Assembly (NCBI GenBank): GCA_016808115.1
Contig: JAEQBH010007392.1
Location: 1-64,000, forward strand
DNA length: 64,000 bases
Source: Tetrastigma voinierianum
Taxonomy: Eukaryota; Streptophyta; Magnoliopsida; Vitales; Vitaceae
Direction of reading: 5' to 3'
Numbering within the stretch: position 1 is the stretch's first letter; every line of letters begins with the position of its first letter. The notes below the pieces were generated by a model. It was not told the origin of the DNA. It worked only from the letters and a program-made list of their open reading frames with translations, and made no database searches. Shown here piece by piece: positions 22,490 to 34,510 of this stretch. Both the position numbers and the translations under genes were made by a program.

Positions 22490-22690
22490 CGAGGTGTCAG
22501 AACAAAGCAGAGTGCCAAGACCGATTAGAGACGTGCCTCGCCCATCGTACAGAAGTGCTCAAAGACCAGCAAGAGTGCCAAGACCGATCGAGACGTGCCC
22601 GCCCACGTAACGAAGTGTCGCAGCACTGCCAGGAGTGCCAAGCACTGATCGTATATTACGCCCGCCAATGCATTAAGTGGCTTCGCATCA
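22490..22690. repeat. Short tandem units in LTR
   Basis: Three imperfect copies of AGAGTGCCAAGACCGAT (near 22508, 22568 and, diverged, 22630), each followed by GAGACGTGCC or similar, with about 60-bp period. The ORFs on both strands are by-products of this repeat. Confidence 0.55.
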
Positions 22691-23954
22691 CTAGCGTGAC
22701 TGGAAGCACCGGTCAAAGACGGCTCGCTTCCACGGTCGGCGCCATATCATTCAATATCTGGTCTTAGGCAGTCCTACAATGATATGTGTTCAGGAACCTA
22801 CTATCTTATCATAGGGGCGGCGACAAGGTACGATCTAATTTTCCTTTACCTTAGAAACATGGAGGGACCCTTTCATACACTTATAAGGTCCTCATTACCC
22901 AATGTAGACAAGTCCTCAGAGCAACGGAATAACAAAACAAAATAAAACACAAACATCTTCATGCATGAACAATAGCTACGTCACGGGCGTAGCATCGCTA
23001 CTTAAGGGCGTAGCCCTCTCGGCAGCTGGCGTACCTAAGGCCTACTAAGCCTTCCTTCACACGCCATGGCATGGACATGCCATGCCGCGGGCGTGACCTA
23101 TGCTGCCGCGCAGGTCATTACGCAAAGGGTGTAAGACTTCGAACTTGCCCGCATTTTGCCTTATTTCATCCATTTTTCCATAAATCTAACTACAAAACCT
23201 CAAATACTCCAAAAGTATCACCAAAACAACTCCCCAAATGTGTTCTAACCCAACCAAACCAAACATAGAGATTAATTAGTTTCTTTCCAAACCTAAAACT
23301 TAAATACTGTAGTTAAAGCTAACTTCTTAACACCCAAACATGTCTCCAAACACCATAAACCAAGAATCCATACAATCCATACTCATCTTATACAAACTAG
23401 GGTTATACCAACCTAACTTTCAAGAAATCTAGGGTTAGGATGAATTCCTAACTAAACCCTAGAAAATGGACAAACTGTCCATGCAAAACCCATAGTGATC
23501 CATACACAAATAGTTTGCAGGCAAAATCATAGCATCCATACCTTTTCCCTTCTTCTTCTTCTTCTTCTTCCTCCTCTTCTTCTCTTCTCCTCTCTTCTTC
23601 TTCACGTTTTTGCTCTCCCAAAAATGAGAGACCAAGTGGTCTTATCCACTTATTCTTATTAAGGCCTTGTTTGGCCACAAAATGCATTATTTTGACTTAA
23701 GTTTCCTTTATCGCACTCTCGGTCCTCAAATTCCTTCTATTTGCACCATAAATTCCTATAATTCCACTTTGGCATATCATCTTCTTATCTTATGACTTTA
23801 TATCCCTGTTTTGACAAATTAGAAATTTACCCTTGTTTATTTCCGGGTTTCTCAAATTTCACATTTTGCATTTAAATTACGAAAAATTCAAATTATACTT
23901 ACAAAATACCCTAAACATGTCGAAAACGACTAGGATATATTTCGGGGTGTTACA

Positions 23955-24470
23955 TATGGAGTTGAGTCAATAAAAGGGGTGAATGACCTTCTGAAGGATG
24001 CTACTGCCCTCAAAATAGCATCCTCCATAAGTGTCTCCCTTATTCCTTATTTGCCTGATATTCTTTTGCATCCGAATTAACTAGTTGTCCATGCAAATAA
24101 GTATGCCTGGGCGCCTCTAAGTACGACGAAGTGTCGTGATGGGGACGGAAACACCAGTTAAGCTTATCCCATCTACGAGGGTGCTCGAGAGCTGCATAAC
24201 AAGGTGCAGGTAGAGTCTCTGGTGCCCCAACTAGAGAAAGAACTGGAGGAGGCCCGAATGAAATGGGCTAAGTTTGCCAAAGAGTGTGTCGTTTGGATTG
24301 TCAAAGTGAAAAAGGTGTGGTAGCTGGAAGCTGATGTGGTTGAACTTAAGAAGAGCATTTCTCAGTTGTGCAACATCCACCAGGAAAAGATAAAAAGGAA
24401 TGACGCTTTTTGTGAATAAGGGAAGGCATCTAAGTTACATAAAGATATGTTTCTCCTATAACACCAAGTT
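23955..24470 (+). pseudogene. Fragment of a coiled-coil plant transposon ORF
   Basis: Reading plus near 24170-24420 gives VPQLEKELEEARMKWAKFA and then LEADVVELKKSISQL, a heptad-like Leu/Glu/Lys-rich coiled coil interrupted by a TAG. Similar coiled-coil C-termini occur in the extra or gag-like ORFs of plant Tat/Ogre-type and related elements; that assignment is by resemblance only. No start or complete domain is visible. It lies just upstream of the 65-bp tandem array on the same strand. Confidence 0.4.
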
Positions 24471-24886
24471 GCCTAGTCTCTATGTGCAATGGTATGAGTA
24501 TGGATATTGGGATGGCTAGCGCGGAAGTCGAGCGACCGTGAGGTGGTGACATGACCGATGAGGTTTCGAGTTAACTCACTCATTACGCACTTTGGCTTCG
24601 AGCCAAGCCGGTAAAGGGAGTACCTGCCCGACAAGAACCTAAAGAAAGGGGGACGTCCCAAACCCGCACTAATGGAGTAACTAAAGGTGGAACCAAATAT
24701 CATCATAGTGTAGGATTCGTCGAGGCAAATTGGCCATCAAAGCCTCCTCTTGAAAATGAATCTTAACCACCCGTAGTAATTGTGCTCGCGAATCTGTTTT
24801 TGAATGAAAATTGGCTTTTTTTACACTGAATATTTGCAATACCTTTTCCTTAAACTGAGTGTCTACCATCACATAAAGGAGCATAG
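24471..24886. other. Unassigned interval before the GC-rich array
   Basis: Moderate GC. No domain recognised on either strand. It probably belongs to the same retroelement as the coiled-coil fragment and the array (inferred from position). Confidence 0.3.
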
Positions 24887-25026
24887 TGGGACTTATGTCA
24901 ACAGGCCTAAAGTCAGCTGGGTTTGAGTCGCCATGGGCGTGAAGGGCAAAGTGTCACTTATGTCGCCGGTGCCTAGGGCCGTCGGCTGGTGAGCCGCCAT
25001 AAGCGTAAAGGAGCTCAAGTAAGACC

Positions 25027-25864
25027 AAGGAACAAATATCGAAAATATCAAGATATTTCGCCATTCGGCTTTTCAGGTCGATAAGATATCCTCCATCGAT
25101 AGTCGACAGCAGCCATCATAACATCGCATATTTCGTCGATATATCATAAATCGGTTTTAAATATGCAAAAGTTTTAAAATCCATGCATTAAAGGCACTCA
25201 CCCAAAAACCGTGATGTGCGATTCCGCATCCACTTAAATTTACTATCGTGACTTATATATAATGCAAATGCTTTTTATATGCTCTTATTATTTATGATTA
25301 TTTTAATATTTTACATTATTTTTTAATGCTTAATATTATCACTTATTTTTATTTTTTCATAAATCCTTTCATCTTTTCAAAAAAAAATTAAAATTTTAAA
25401 ATCAATAAATTTACAATATTTTTAAATAAAAAAACTAATTTGATAAGGAAAGGAAATAAAATAATATCTCATTTAAAAATTTACTTATTATACTATAATA
25501 TTTTTAATCTTCTCATTATCTACTTAATATTTGTAATAATAATCTAAACAAATAAATAATATATCTTTTAATATTATAATATCTTAATAATTTATTAAAT
25601 ATAACATAATTAATTTAATAGTTATCAACCATTTGATTTAATTTGCCTTAATTAAGATATGAATCATTTCATTATCCATATAAATAATTTTATAAATGTA
25701 TAAATAAAAATAAAAACTCATTAATTCTAAGAATGATATTAAATTACATATTTCATTTAGTAATTATAAAAAATTATTCAATTGAACAAATATTTTTAAT
25801 GAAAGTAATTTTAATCTTAATTTACAAATTTATTAATAATATTAAATGAGCATAAATGTTAAAA

Positions 25865-25939
<75 letters not shown>

Positions 25940-26015
25940 CGGAATGTATATTTTTATAAAATATCCACCAATATTTTACCGATATATCCATAAGTTTACC
26001 GATATTTTGATCCTC
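25027..26015. mobile_element. hAT-like TIR element (989 bp) inserted in the tandem array
   Basis: Left end AAGGAACAAATATCG and right end (reverse complement) GAGGATCAAAATATCG form terminal inverted repeats of about 15-16 bp. They are flanked by GTAAGACC (25019-25026) and GTCAGACT (26016-26023), an imperfect 8-bp target duplication as in hAT elements. Both subterminal regions are rich in ATATCG/CGATAT. The interior is very AT-rich with no transposase, so it is non-autonomous. It interrupts the GC-rich array cleanly. Confidence 0.65.
25869..25933. repeat. TA dinucleotide microsatellite
   Basis: Pure (AT)n run of about 65 bp inside the hAT-like element, near its right end. Confidence 0.95.
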
Positions 26016-26478
26016 GTCAGACTTATGTCAGCTCTCGAGGCCTAGGTTCATCACATGAAGGCTATAAGCGTAAAGGGGCCTGTTGGGACTTATGTTACAC
26101 GAGGCCTAGGGTCACATGCAGCCACATAGCGTGAAGGAGTCACTCGGGGACTTATGTTCCGAGGCCTAGACCGGGCCGGCTGCGAGCCATCACAGCGTAG
26201 CCAGCCCGGCTGGGACTTATATCGCCGAGGCCTAAGGTCAAGCCGAAGGCAAGCCGCGATACCAGAAGGAGCCTGCAGGGACTAATGTCGTCCGAGGCCT
26301 GTGAGCTACTGAAGCCAGCCACCGTAGGCGCAGAAGGGGCATGGGTGGGACTTATGTCAGTCGAGGCCTGGCGCCATCGGGCGCGAACAACCATAGGCAT
26401 AAAGGAGCCTATTAGAGCTTACGCTACCCGAGGCTTGGGCCAATAGCCGAGAGCTGCCATACGCGTAAAGAGTCCATT

Positions 26479-27244
26479 ATGATTAAGAAAATTTGTGGAT
26501 ACTGAAGAAACAATGCAATCATTATTCCTGCTAGTCATGATAGTAAATAATCATCTTATGAAAATTGAGAACTACTTGAAAACTTTCTAAATAAATCGAG
26601 TTTCGAGGGCGAGACTCCATTTTTCCATAAGGATCAGATTCTATCAACGCCCTGTAATTCCATCATTAATGATGATGAACGACCTAATTAGGCTTCGAGC
26701 TTCATCGAAGTATACTTAGCACGAGGTCTCCCTTCTTGAAAGTTCGGGGTCTTGATTATTTTTTTCTTAAAGGAGAGGCTCAACGATGATATTCGACCAT
26801 TCTAACAGTTGTATTAATCTCTCCTCTTTCGAGCTCATCCAGCGTGAGAGAAGCTCCAAGGGAGTTGCTAGCACGCAAGACGCCCAGCCTGGATTCTACG
26901 AGGATTAACGCCTACGATTCAAGGCGAGGGTGTATGGAGCCCCATCGTAGATTGCTTCTGGAGTTATGCGATGCCACAGCGCAATGGGGGAGTCTGGCCA
27001 ACCTACTTTCCTTCGCTGATGTCACTTTTTAAGTAGCTAAGTAGCATTTGTTCAGAATCCTAGCTGTCATTCGATCAGGGTACCGAGGGGTGGAGTAGAC
27101 ATTCTTATACCCCGTATCATTCAAGTAGCTACGCAGGGTCGAGTCAATCAACACATTTATATACCTGTTCTCCTACCGCCGTATCGCTACCGCAGATAAA
27201 GGGTTCAGTAGTCGAACACGGATGGGTTTTCATCCTAGAAATGG
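26479..27244. other. Unassigned interval right of the array
   Basis: Contains a 62-codon ORF at 26844-27032 without recognisable domain. It may be the rest of the element carrying the tandem array (3' untranslated region or LTR), since it adjoins the LTR-like block at 27245. No terminal repeat was confirmed. Confidence 0.3.
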
Positions 27245-28760
27245 CTCGTGATAAGTGCACGGTTGCAAGGCTCTATTTGGAATTTATGGATTTGTGTCAA
27301 AAGTCAGAAATGGTTTAAACTCTGGAAATTGCAAAAACTGAAATGGTAAAACTGAAATTTAAAGAAGAAATTAAACTTTGAAGATTTAGGTCAACAACTT
27401 GACAAGCTAGTAACACATGTCCTCAAAGTTTTATCCTCCTATGTGAGTCAACACAGATGCGGTTATGGCCCCTTTTTGTTTAAAACCCTAACATTCCTTT
27501 ATCATTTTTCTAAGGCTGGTAAAGACCATCTAAAGAATCACAGCGAGCATCTCTCACCCGAGCACTGAACACTAAAGTATGGAGAGTATCGCCAAAACAA
27601 TAAAAGTCAATGTTATTAACCCACCTGAAGAACTGCCTGCATCAACATGTGTGTAAAATGCTACCTCGCAGGCAAGTATGACCATCTAAAGAGCCATACA
27701 AAGACTGGGCTACTACACCGGATCTAAAGCATGGAGAGTATTGCCAAGACAATAACATCCCATGTTATGCAACCGACTTTGAAAAATAAGGGCCAGTAAA
27801 TGTTACTCAATTCGTGACTTTTTTAATTACAAGAGGACAACATGTATATGCCCCCACCACTGCTAGCTTCCTTCCTCTTCTTTAAAGAAAGGAGGTTTAG
27901 GCTGGCACCCTCAGAAATGGCCATCCTCAAGAGTGTGTTCGGGCAAAATGGAAAGGAGAGAAAGCAAGAGAGAAGAGAGAAAAGAAATAAAAGCAAAACC
28001 TAAAAAAACTTTATTTACAAAATAAAAACTTACAAAAATCTTTCTCCCCAATTGTTCCTCTCCACTTCCTCCCCAAAGTTACAAAACAAGAGGGGGCTTA
28101 TAGCTCTCCTCAAGGTATGAAAATACCAAAACCTAATAACCAGGGCTAAGTTATAGGACACCGGGGTAATAAAACCAAGTTCGAAGTACAGACACTACGT
28201 AGGATGACAAGGCCCCGCAAATTTCGCTGTGCTGTGAGAATCGCTAATTAGCGAATTTGGCAAGGGTTAGCGAATTTGGCAATGGCTTAGCGAAATTGGC
28301 AATGCTTTAGCCAATTGCATGTCGAATTTCGCTAGCTAGCTAATTGCTTTTAAGCCAAATAAATGCTTGAGAAGCCGACTCGCAAATGCACGCGTGTCAG
28401 CTAGCAAATTCTCACTCAGGCTGAGATTAACCGTTACGGTCAAATAAGTAAATTCGCTAGGATTGTGAATCAAGGCAATGTGCCGCGAAATCTCGTTTTG
28501 GTCGCTCCCGCATGCCTCCTCGTCCCGTCTTCAACCGCATCTCATTTCCTCCACTTTTCCTTTGTTTTTCCATTGATTGGCTTATTGATGGCTGAGACTA
28601 AACTTCCAACCTCCTATGATTGATCATCATTTGTACTGTGGTTGAAGCCTAGAAGTGCATAAATACTCTACAAAACAAACTTTCAAAACATGCTCCAAAT
28701 GGCATAAGTGTTACTAAGGTAACATGAACACTTCCAATCGGGATATGTGACATGTGATTA
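27245..28760 (-). repeat. LTR-like block on minus (Athila-like size and composition)
   Basis: Read on minus from about 28759 it starts TGTCACATATCC. It passes a GCGAATT-rich repeat (28345-28225) and a transcribed-like segment with ACCTTGAGGAGAGCTATAAG and TTGTAAGTTTTTATTTTGTA (28115-28010), and ends near TGCAACCGTGCACTTATCAC (about 27270-27250). The R/U5-like composition and the CCGTGCACTT end resemble plant gypsy LTRs. A duplicated unit (27525-27625 and 27685-27780) shares GACCATCTAAAGA and CATGGAGAGTATTGCCAA. The partner LTR was not found, so it may be a solo LTR. Confidence 0.45.
28225..28345. repeat. Short repeat of AGCGAATTTGGCAA
   Basis: Three to four copies: TAGCGAATTTGGCAA, TAGCGAATTTGGCAA, TAGCGAAATTGGCAA and a diverged TAGCCAATTGCATG, spaced about 23-25 bp. 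Lies inside the LTR-like block. Confidence 0.75.
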
Positions 28761-29849
28761 ATGATCAAAAGTACTCAAACCTATCTAATATGTGGTTCAA
28801 AATTGCACTTTTCGGCACTCAATCACACCTAACCGAAACGCTATACCTTTAGCAATGGAAAATAAGAATCGAGGGTTTATGTGGTGATTTTCAAAAGGTT
28901 GTGTTTCAAAAGGTTATCAGACTTATATACAAACTAACATTACTTTAAAGTGAACAATTGAAATCAACATTTGAAAACCTATATACAAGAATAAATCCAT
29001 AAGAGAACAATTTTTAACAACATCAAGTTTCCATGATTTTCAACTCGATTTTACCTAAGTCTAATGGTTCATTTTGTATCTAGATTGAGTCAATAAAATG
29101 CAAAATTTGTTTCCTCTAACCTAGTATTGATATTATTTTAAATCAAGTGAACAATTAAGATAGGGCTGGTTACACTACTGCTTTCTAATTATATTGTAGG
29201 ATGGAATGTTGAAAATCCACTTACCAAATATGCACTGGGTTCAACAACATCTAAACTAATTAATGAGGCACCGTCAAGATCAACACCATTTAACTTTTGT
29301 GCTGGTTTCACCTGACTTAACTGATTTTCAAAACTATAATCAATACTAATCGCTTAATTTTACTATTCAATTCTATGTAATTTAACATGTCAAAACTGAT
29401 GATCTAAACCAATGAAGGTCAGCACTTACTATATGGTTTACTAATACAACTTCTTGATCTTCGCGGTTTCTGGTTTCCAAAGCAAAACTTCACGATTTTA
29501 TTCTTCTTTTTCTTTCTTTCTTTCTTCCTCGTGGAACACAAACACGTCTTCAATCATAACTCAACCCATTCTAAAGCTGTCAAACATGCCTAAGGGCCGC
29601 ATGGTAAGGTGGAAGGAGGCATACAAATTTACAACCTATTGAGAAACAACTGGCGCAGGTGTGACATAAAGATAAAGGAAATTCCCAAGCTGAACATGTC
29701 GGAACAAAGGATCTAACACAAATTGTTTCCAAGTATGGCATTTGTTCTAAAGATATAGGTGACAAATATGATGATTCAAATTATCCAATTTAGTTGAATT
29801 CAATTGTTCAATTCAAGCAATTCAATTGTTCAATTTGAAGCACTTAATT
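28761..29849. other. Unassigned interval, possibly 3' region of a retroelement
   Basis: AT-rich. Contains small ORFs (for example 29454-29642) with no recognised domain. It may include the outer part of the Athila-like 3' LTR, whose lower boundary I could not place. Nothing else supported. Confidence 0.3.
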
Positions 29850-29984
29850 ATGTAGTTTGAAAGAAAAACACATACTTGCGGCTTATTGGGGGACACAAGA
29901 ACACACATGCAAAAACAATATATATATAATCTGAGTAGCTTTTGATATAGCCAAAATGGCTTAATACATGCATTGCCAATTTCT

Positions 29985-31144
29985 ACCGACATGAGGTTGA
30001 CGCTTCCATGTCTCCCCACAATTTCTCACACCCACTCCTTATTCTCCTTTCGGTCCATCTAGGTCATGAAATGTGATATATACTTTTAGAAGGCAATACT
30101 TTCCTCGGGAACTTAACGGTCACCTCTCTCATTCCATACGATAGATCGCTAATATGTTCAAATCAATCACCTCAATCCATACCATCCACATACGCCGACG
30201 GTGTTTTTCCCCTATAATAAAATCTATTTAGTACTAGGCACTTTTAATTTCCTAAATTCTTTTACTAGGTTAGGCTGATTTTGTCAATCGAGACACACTG
30301 GGGGGGTAAAATCAAGGCCTAAGGGTATATTTCCAATTGTCACTTTGGAAACCCTTTATGCACTAGGTCTTAAACTCATTTCCCAACATAAATAAATTAG
30401 GCAAAACCATAGTAATTTATCAACTACCCAACTAGCATATAATCGTGCATCAACTTCAACAATCAACCCTAGAGGAGTGTTTAGCCACTCATTACAACTA
30501 CAAAATCCAACAAAGCCATGTTTAACATAAACATAATAATAAAAGATTAATAAAGAGAGTAAAGTTTAGAGATACAAAACAAATGAGAGATGAAATTCAT
30601 CTTAAACTCTATGAGTTGCAAGAGGTCCTCTAGTGGGCCTAGTTCTTTCAAAATCAGCTCCAAAAACAAGGTAAAACTCAAGACTCAAGAAAATCTAGAA
30701 ACCCTAGAAAATGAACCTAGAGAGAGAAAACCCTAAAATTGGAAAAAGTTTCGCCTCCAAGTCCTCCTCTATGTTACCCTAAAAGCTATTACAAATATGG
30801 TATTTATATCTTTGAAACGGGCCAACGATTGAGCTAAAATAGAATTTTTTTTCTCAACTCTATTAATTTTTCGGGCTTTTGGTGAAGACTAATGTCTTTA
30901 TTCTTCATAGTCTTCCTTTGCCTCAACGAAGAGAAGCTTCACCTTGGCAAACCAGAAAATTAGGTTACATGATCTTCCTCTTAACTTTTTGCCTTTTCTT
31001 TGCTTGATTTACTTTCACTACTTGCAAAACTCAAACAGATGAGCGATTAGTGTAATATTTACAAATACGGATGTGAATATAGACTTTAGGTTATATAAAC
31101 ACGTGAAACCACACTAAAAATTAATATGATTTGCACACCTATCA
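29985..31144 (-). repeat. 3' LTR of the Athila-like element
   Basis: Starts on minus at 31144 with TGATAGGTGTGCAAATC, directly after the PPT. Homologous to 38200-39345 plus 41219-41376: both contain TTGCTTGATTTACTTTC (upper end) and ACACCCACTCC then TTTCGGTCCATCTAG (lower part). Homology is clear down to about 29985 and may extend to about 29850. Contains a TATATAAATACC-like segment. Divergence between the two LTRs is considerable. Confidence 0.75.
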
Positions 31145-31156
31145 AACACCCCCAAA
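31145..31156 (-). other. Polypurine tract of the Athila-like element
   Basis: On minus the sequence AAGTTTGGGGGTGTT directly precedes TGATAGG, matching the GTGTGGGGGAGT-type PPT found before Athila LTRs. It follows GCTTGAGGATAAG, also typical of this position. Confidence 0.8.
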
Positions 31157-32899
31157 CTTAACATTTTTCTTATCCTCAAGCAAAGATAAAAACACATTTT
31201 CCAAAATTATTAAAAAGAAACTGAGTTCATAGAGATGTATATTTTGCCTCAAGAATTGTGCATTCCAAAACATGAATAATTTTTTAAGATAATGTTCTTC
31301 AAAGCTAAAAGGGTGACCACAAGCTAAATGCACCTAGATCAAGGCTCTAGCGTGAGTGTGTGCAGTCTTACCCTTATTAATCCAAATGCAGCTCTTTAGA
31401 CGAAATTAGAGTAATGCATGAAGCGGAAGATCTCTCACTCATAAAGAGTTTCCATGAATGATAAGTGATCAAGACTTCATAAGCTTGCTTAGCATACCAT
31501 TCTCCACTAATGTAGGCTACTACACTTAGGAACAATTAGGTCTTTAAAAGCTTGAAGTGTATGTCTTAGGTAAAGGAAGGAGTGTATACAATATCGACCA
31601 TCCTTTAGCATATTGCATCTTTTCTCTCTACATAGCCCCTTTAAACTCGTATGATTTTCACCATCTTCACAAGAACACCAAGAGCTTTTTTTTCCATAAA
31701 TTGCAAGGCATGGAGTAGTGCAATGTTCAACCTCATTGCTTTCTACCACCATGTAGCGAGCTTTAGGTTAAGATTTCCTGCACTTAATTGGCCTTAGTAC
31801 CAGTGTAGAACACCCCTATGAACTTACTCGCCAAGGTAGTAGGAAGTCTATAAGGCCAAAACTTACTGGGCCCTGCTTTTATTCTTTATTTTCTACCCCA
31901 AAACCCTCCTCTTGTTCACAATTAAAGCACAACCTCTTCAACCAACTTCCCAATTCACACTCCATGTATTCATAAGATATCACATTTAAATCAACATGTT
32001 AAGGTAAATGAGGGCTTTCATCAAGGGCATTCAACAAAAAGGATAAGGAGCCTATTCTGGCTTTTCTAGAACGAAAATGGCTAATATGGCTCAAATTAGT
32101 GACTATGGATATATGCACAACCGTGGGTTAAAAAGGTTCAACCACCTAAGGATGGCCTATTCATTTCATTCTCCTCAAATGATAATATAGCAAGTTCTAA
32201 AGCCTTATGAGATCTAGATGTTATGATTGCCTTCTAATTTTTCTCTAAACCAAGCATAGTTAGCCAACAAGGGTACATGAGACTTGTGCTTAATTTGGTA
32301 CAAACCTATAGCCAAGTGTACAGAGCTACATGGTCATCCAATTTGACTTTTAGCTTAACTATCTCTCACATTATTCATATGTATATAAAAACATAATTTG
32401 TTATCATCATAGGCATTCCAAATATCTCAAACAGAAACTCACAAACAAAACAAAACTTTTTGAGATTTTTCAAGATTTTTCGAAAATTTTATGCATTGTG
32501 GCATTTGGGTGAATCACTCAATGGATAAGCATTAAACTTCAACAATTCAGCACAAAGTGGGTATGCAATAATGATCAAATATTCCAATAGAAAATGACCC
32601 ATGAGTGAATCAATCCAATCCAATCCAAAATGCATATAACAAAACTAACTATGGCTTTAAACAAACTAAAGACCAAAAATATGCTAAAAATGATCAAACA
32701 CACCACAATAGCATAAACCAACTAAACGGCAAAACAAACCAAAATATCCATGGGCAGGAAGCAAACCAAAAATTATCCAAACTAAAAATATCCAGAGATA
32801 AACTAAAGTAACTAATGCCTGTGTGCATCAAGTCGCACCCAATAAAGAAAGAGTGAATAAAATAATCGAAAGCACCTAAACTCACATTCAGACCGCCCT
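31157..32899 (-). other. Long 3' noncoding region of the Athila-like element
   Basis: Between the env-like ORF and the PPT. No coding domain was recognised; the short ORFs here (31142-31333, 31507-31752, 32605-32963) have no family resemblance. Long noncoding 3' regions are usual in this lineage. Confidence 0.5.
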
Positions 32900-34510
32900 C
32901 AATGCAATGGAAAATAGAGAGAAGAAAGAAACTCCTCAAACATCGGATTCTTCTTATCAACATTCAGCTCATCGCGGAGGCTATCAACGCTTAAGGCAAT
33001 AGAGGCCATGCCGAACTCGGAACTAGGATGGTCGCAGGCACCGCTGATGAGAATGTCGACCGATAAAATCGCAGATCGCTTTCGCTAGGCAGATGTATCA
33101 TGGTCCGCACACCCCCGCATTCGTCGGCCGAAGCAATTGCCCTGAACCTGCGAAGTCTCGCGAAACTTCATCGCAAATTCGATGCATACCGTGGATGCCT
33201 CATTAGTCCTTAATTACCGCCTCGACTCTTCCTCTACTTGCTCGTCCGTCGCTCCGTCTTCAGCTTCTGCATCCTCCATGTCATCAGAGGATCCATGCTT
33301 AGTCTTGGAAACGACATTGGGAGTCTATGTGGTGACTTCTCCTCTGATTTAAACAACGACACTTCAGCTAGTCGGCACAACTGGGTAAGAAGTGATGGAT
33401 GAATAAGGGCTCTAGTACAATGCCCTTGGGTGGACTCGATGATTCCCCTCTCAATTACATGCCTCACATCGAATTTAATGCCACATGAACGATCGCGCAT
33501 AATAAACGTCTCATTCCTGTGGATTGCAAAGATGAAGGCATGGTTTCAAAGTAGCAAAATAAAATATTACTAAGCCTCGAGACCTAAGCCAGGACCGAAA
33601 TCAAGAAGGTAGTCACCTCTGATGTGGATGGGTGTCTTTTCCATACACCTCTTCCATTCTCAGGTATGATGTGCATCATCACGCAGTACTCAAATATGGT
33701 CGTGGAAGGCCCCCAGAGTTTTGCTATCATCATCAACTAGAACGCTTGTTTATCGTTGGGCCGCAAGATTGAACTCAACCCATTTTCAGAACGAAATCAG
33801 AGAATCCATCCTCGTATCATAAAGCCAGAGTGGAAACCGTCTAACCACAAGAGCTATCCAAGTGTGATGCTCACAAAGCTCACCAACCTTTTTCTTGTAT
33901 CAAAAAGTTGATGTGAAGACATTTTGAATTCGAGAAACCGCGCTTTGCAACAAAAGTTCTATGTAAAGAGACTCAAAGCTTACTGGAGGTGATAAATTTC
34001 TGGGTTTTCGAGATGAGGTGGAGGCGCAGAACTTGATCCTCGGGTTCCTCTCCTTCTCTCGAATTGTCTTCAGGCCAATGAGAAATAGTGAAGGGAGAAC
34101 TTTACTTGGAAGCATCTGCTTTTGGAGAGGATTAGCCAAAAGATGAAGAGATTTAAAAAATGGTCATTCAAATGGATTTATACTGCTTATAGGATCAAGT
34201 GTCTTCAAGGACAAGAGGCATAATTTGAGAGTTAATGAAGGCTTTGCATCAGGAAGAGGTTCTCACAGCGAACCCGGCTGAATGCCAAAAGGTTAGTGTT
34301 CATTTACCATGACGGCGAATGCTTCATGTGCTGAAGAATAGAGGTTCAAAAAATGTGATGGGTGTTCATCATGCAGGAAAGAGTGCTCATAGTGGGTGAA
34401 CCTGAGATGTTAAAACTCGAGACCTTGTTCACCGCGCGAAGGCAACGGTTTCGCAAACTTCTTGTCATGACGACGATGCCTCGCAATGAACCAAAGAGAA
34501 CTTCGAATTG
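32900..34510 (-). pseudogene. Env-like / plant transposon protein ORF remnant
   Basis: This ORF follows the pol position and a T-rich spacer, where Athila elements carry an env-like ORF. Fragments in several frames resemble the putative plant transposon protein family: near 33490-33240 RHVIERGIIESTQGHC and LIHPSLLTQLCRLAEVSL, and near 34100-33950 an Arg/Glu-rich segment. The start is probably near 34500 on minus, where an Arg-rich peptide begins. No signal peptide or membrane segments can be shown. An envelope function is unproven for plant elements of this type. Frameshifts and stops throughout. Confidence 0.5.

Larger units (their letters stand above)
17475..23954 (-). mobile_element. Tekay-like Ty3/gypsy element on minus, 3' end missing
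   Basis: Reading minus from 23954: LTR, PBS, gag, protease, RT, RNase H and integrase, stopping inside the integrase C-terminal segment (DKVFLK-like motif near 17530). The remaining C-terminus, chromodomain and 3' LTR are absent. It is the same broad family as 7818-16262, with closely similar protease and integrase, but its LTR is much diverged. Many stops and frameshifts. Confidence 0.9.
21793..23954 (-). repeat. 5' LTR of the minus-strand Tekay-like element
   Basis: Starts on minus at 23954 with TGTAACACCCCGAAATATA and ends GGGGGCATGATA next to the PBS; 2.16 kb. Contains a GAAGAA-type purine tract (minus; 23605-23550), a three-unit 44-bp minisatellite (22370-22262) and the hairpin CTAAGC-GTAAA-GCTTAG (22124-22108). 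A GC-richer block at 22480-22750 has a repeated AGAGTGCCAAGACCGATC-type unit. Confidence 0.85.
24887..26478 (+). repeat. GC-rich tandem array of about 65-bp units, split by an insertion
   Basis: Nine imperfect units starting GGGACTTATGTC and containing CGAGGCCTAGG and GCCATAAGCGTAAAGGAG. Starts are near 24890, 24952, 26016, 26085, 26147, 26212, 26278, 26347 and 26413. Two units lie left of the hAT-like insert (25027-26015) and seven right of it. Tandem arrays like this are known in the 3' untranslated region of Tat/Ogre-type retrotransposons; a Tat-type origin is inferred. Confidence 0.8.

Noticed and set aside
22474..22767. 97-residue Cys/Arg-rich ORF in a GC-rich patch
   Set aside because: Lies in an LTR and is made of a 60-bp tandem repeat; the opposite strand is open too.
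24887..26478. CRISPR-like array of repeats and spacers
   Set aside because: Units are contiguous and imperfect with no unique spacers, and the context is plant retroelements.
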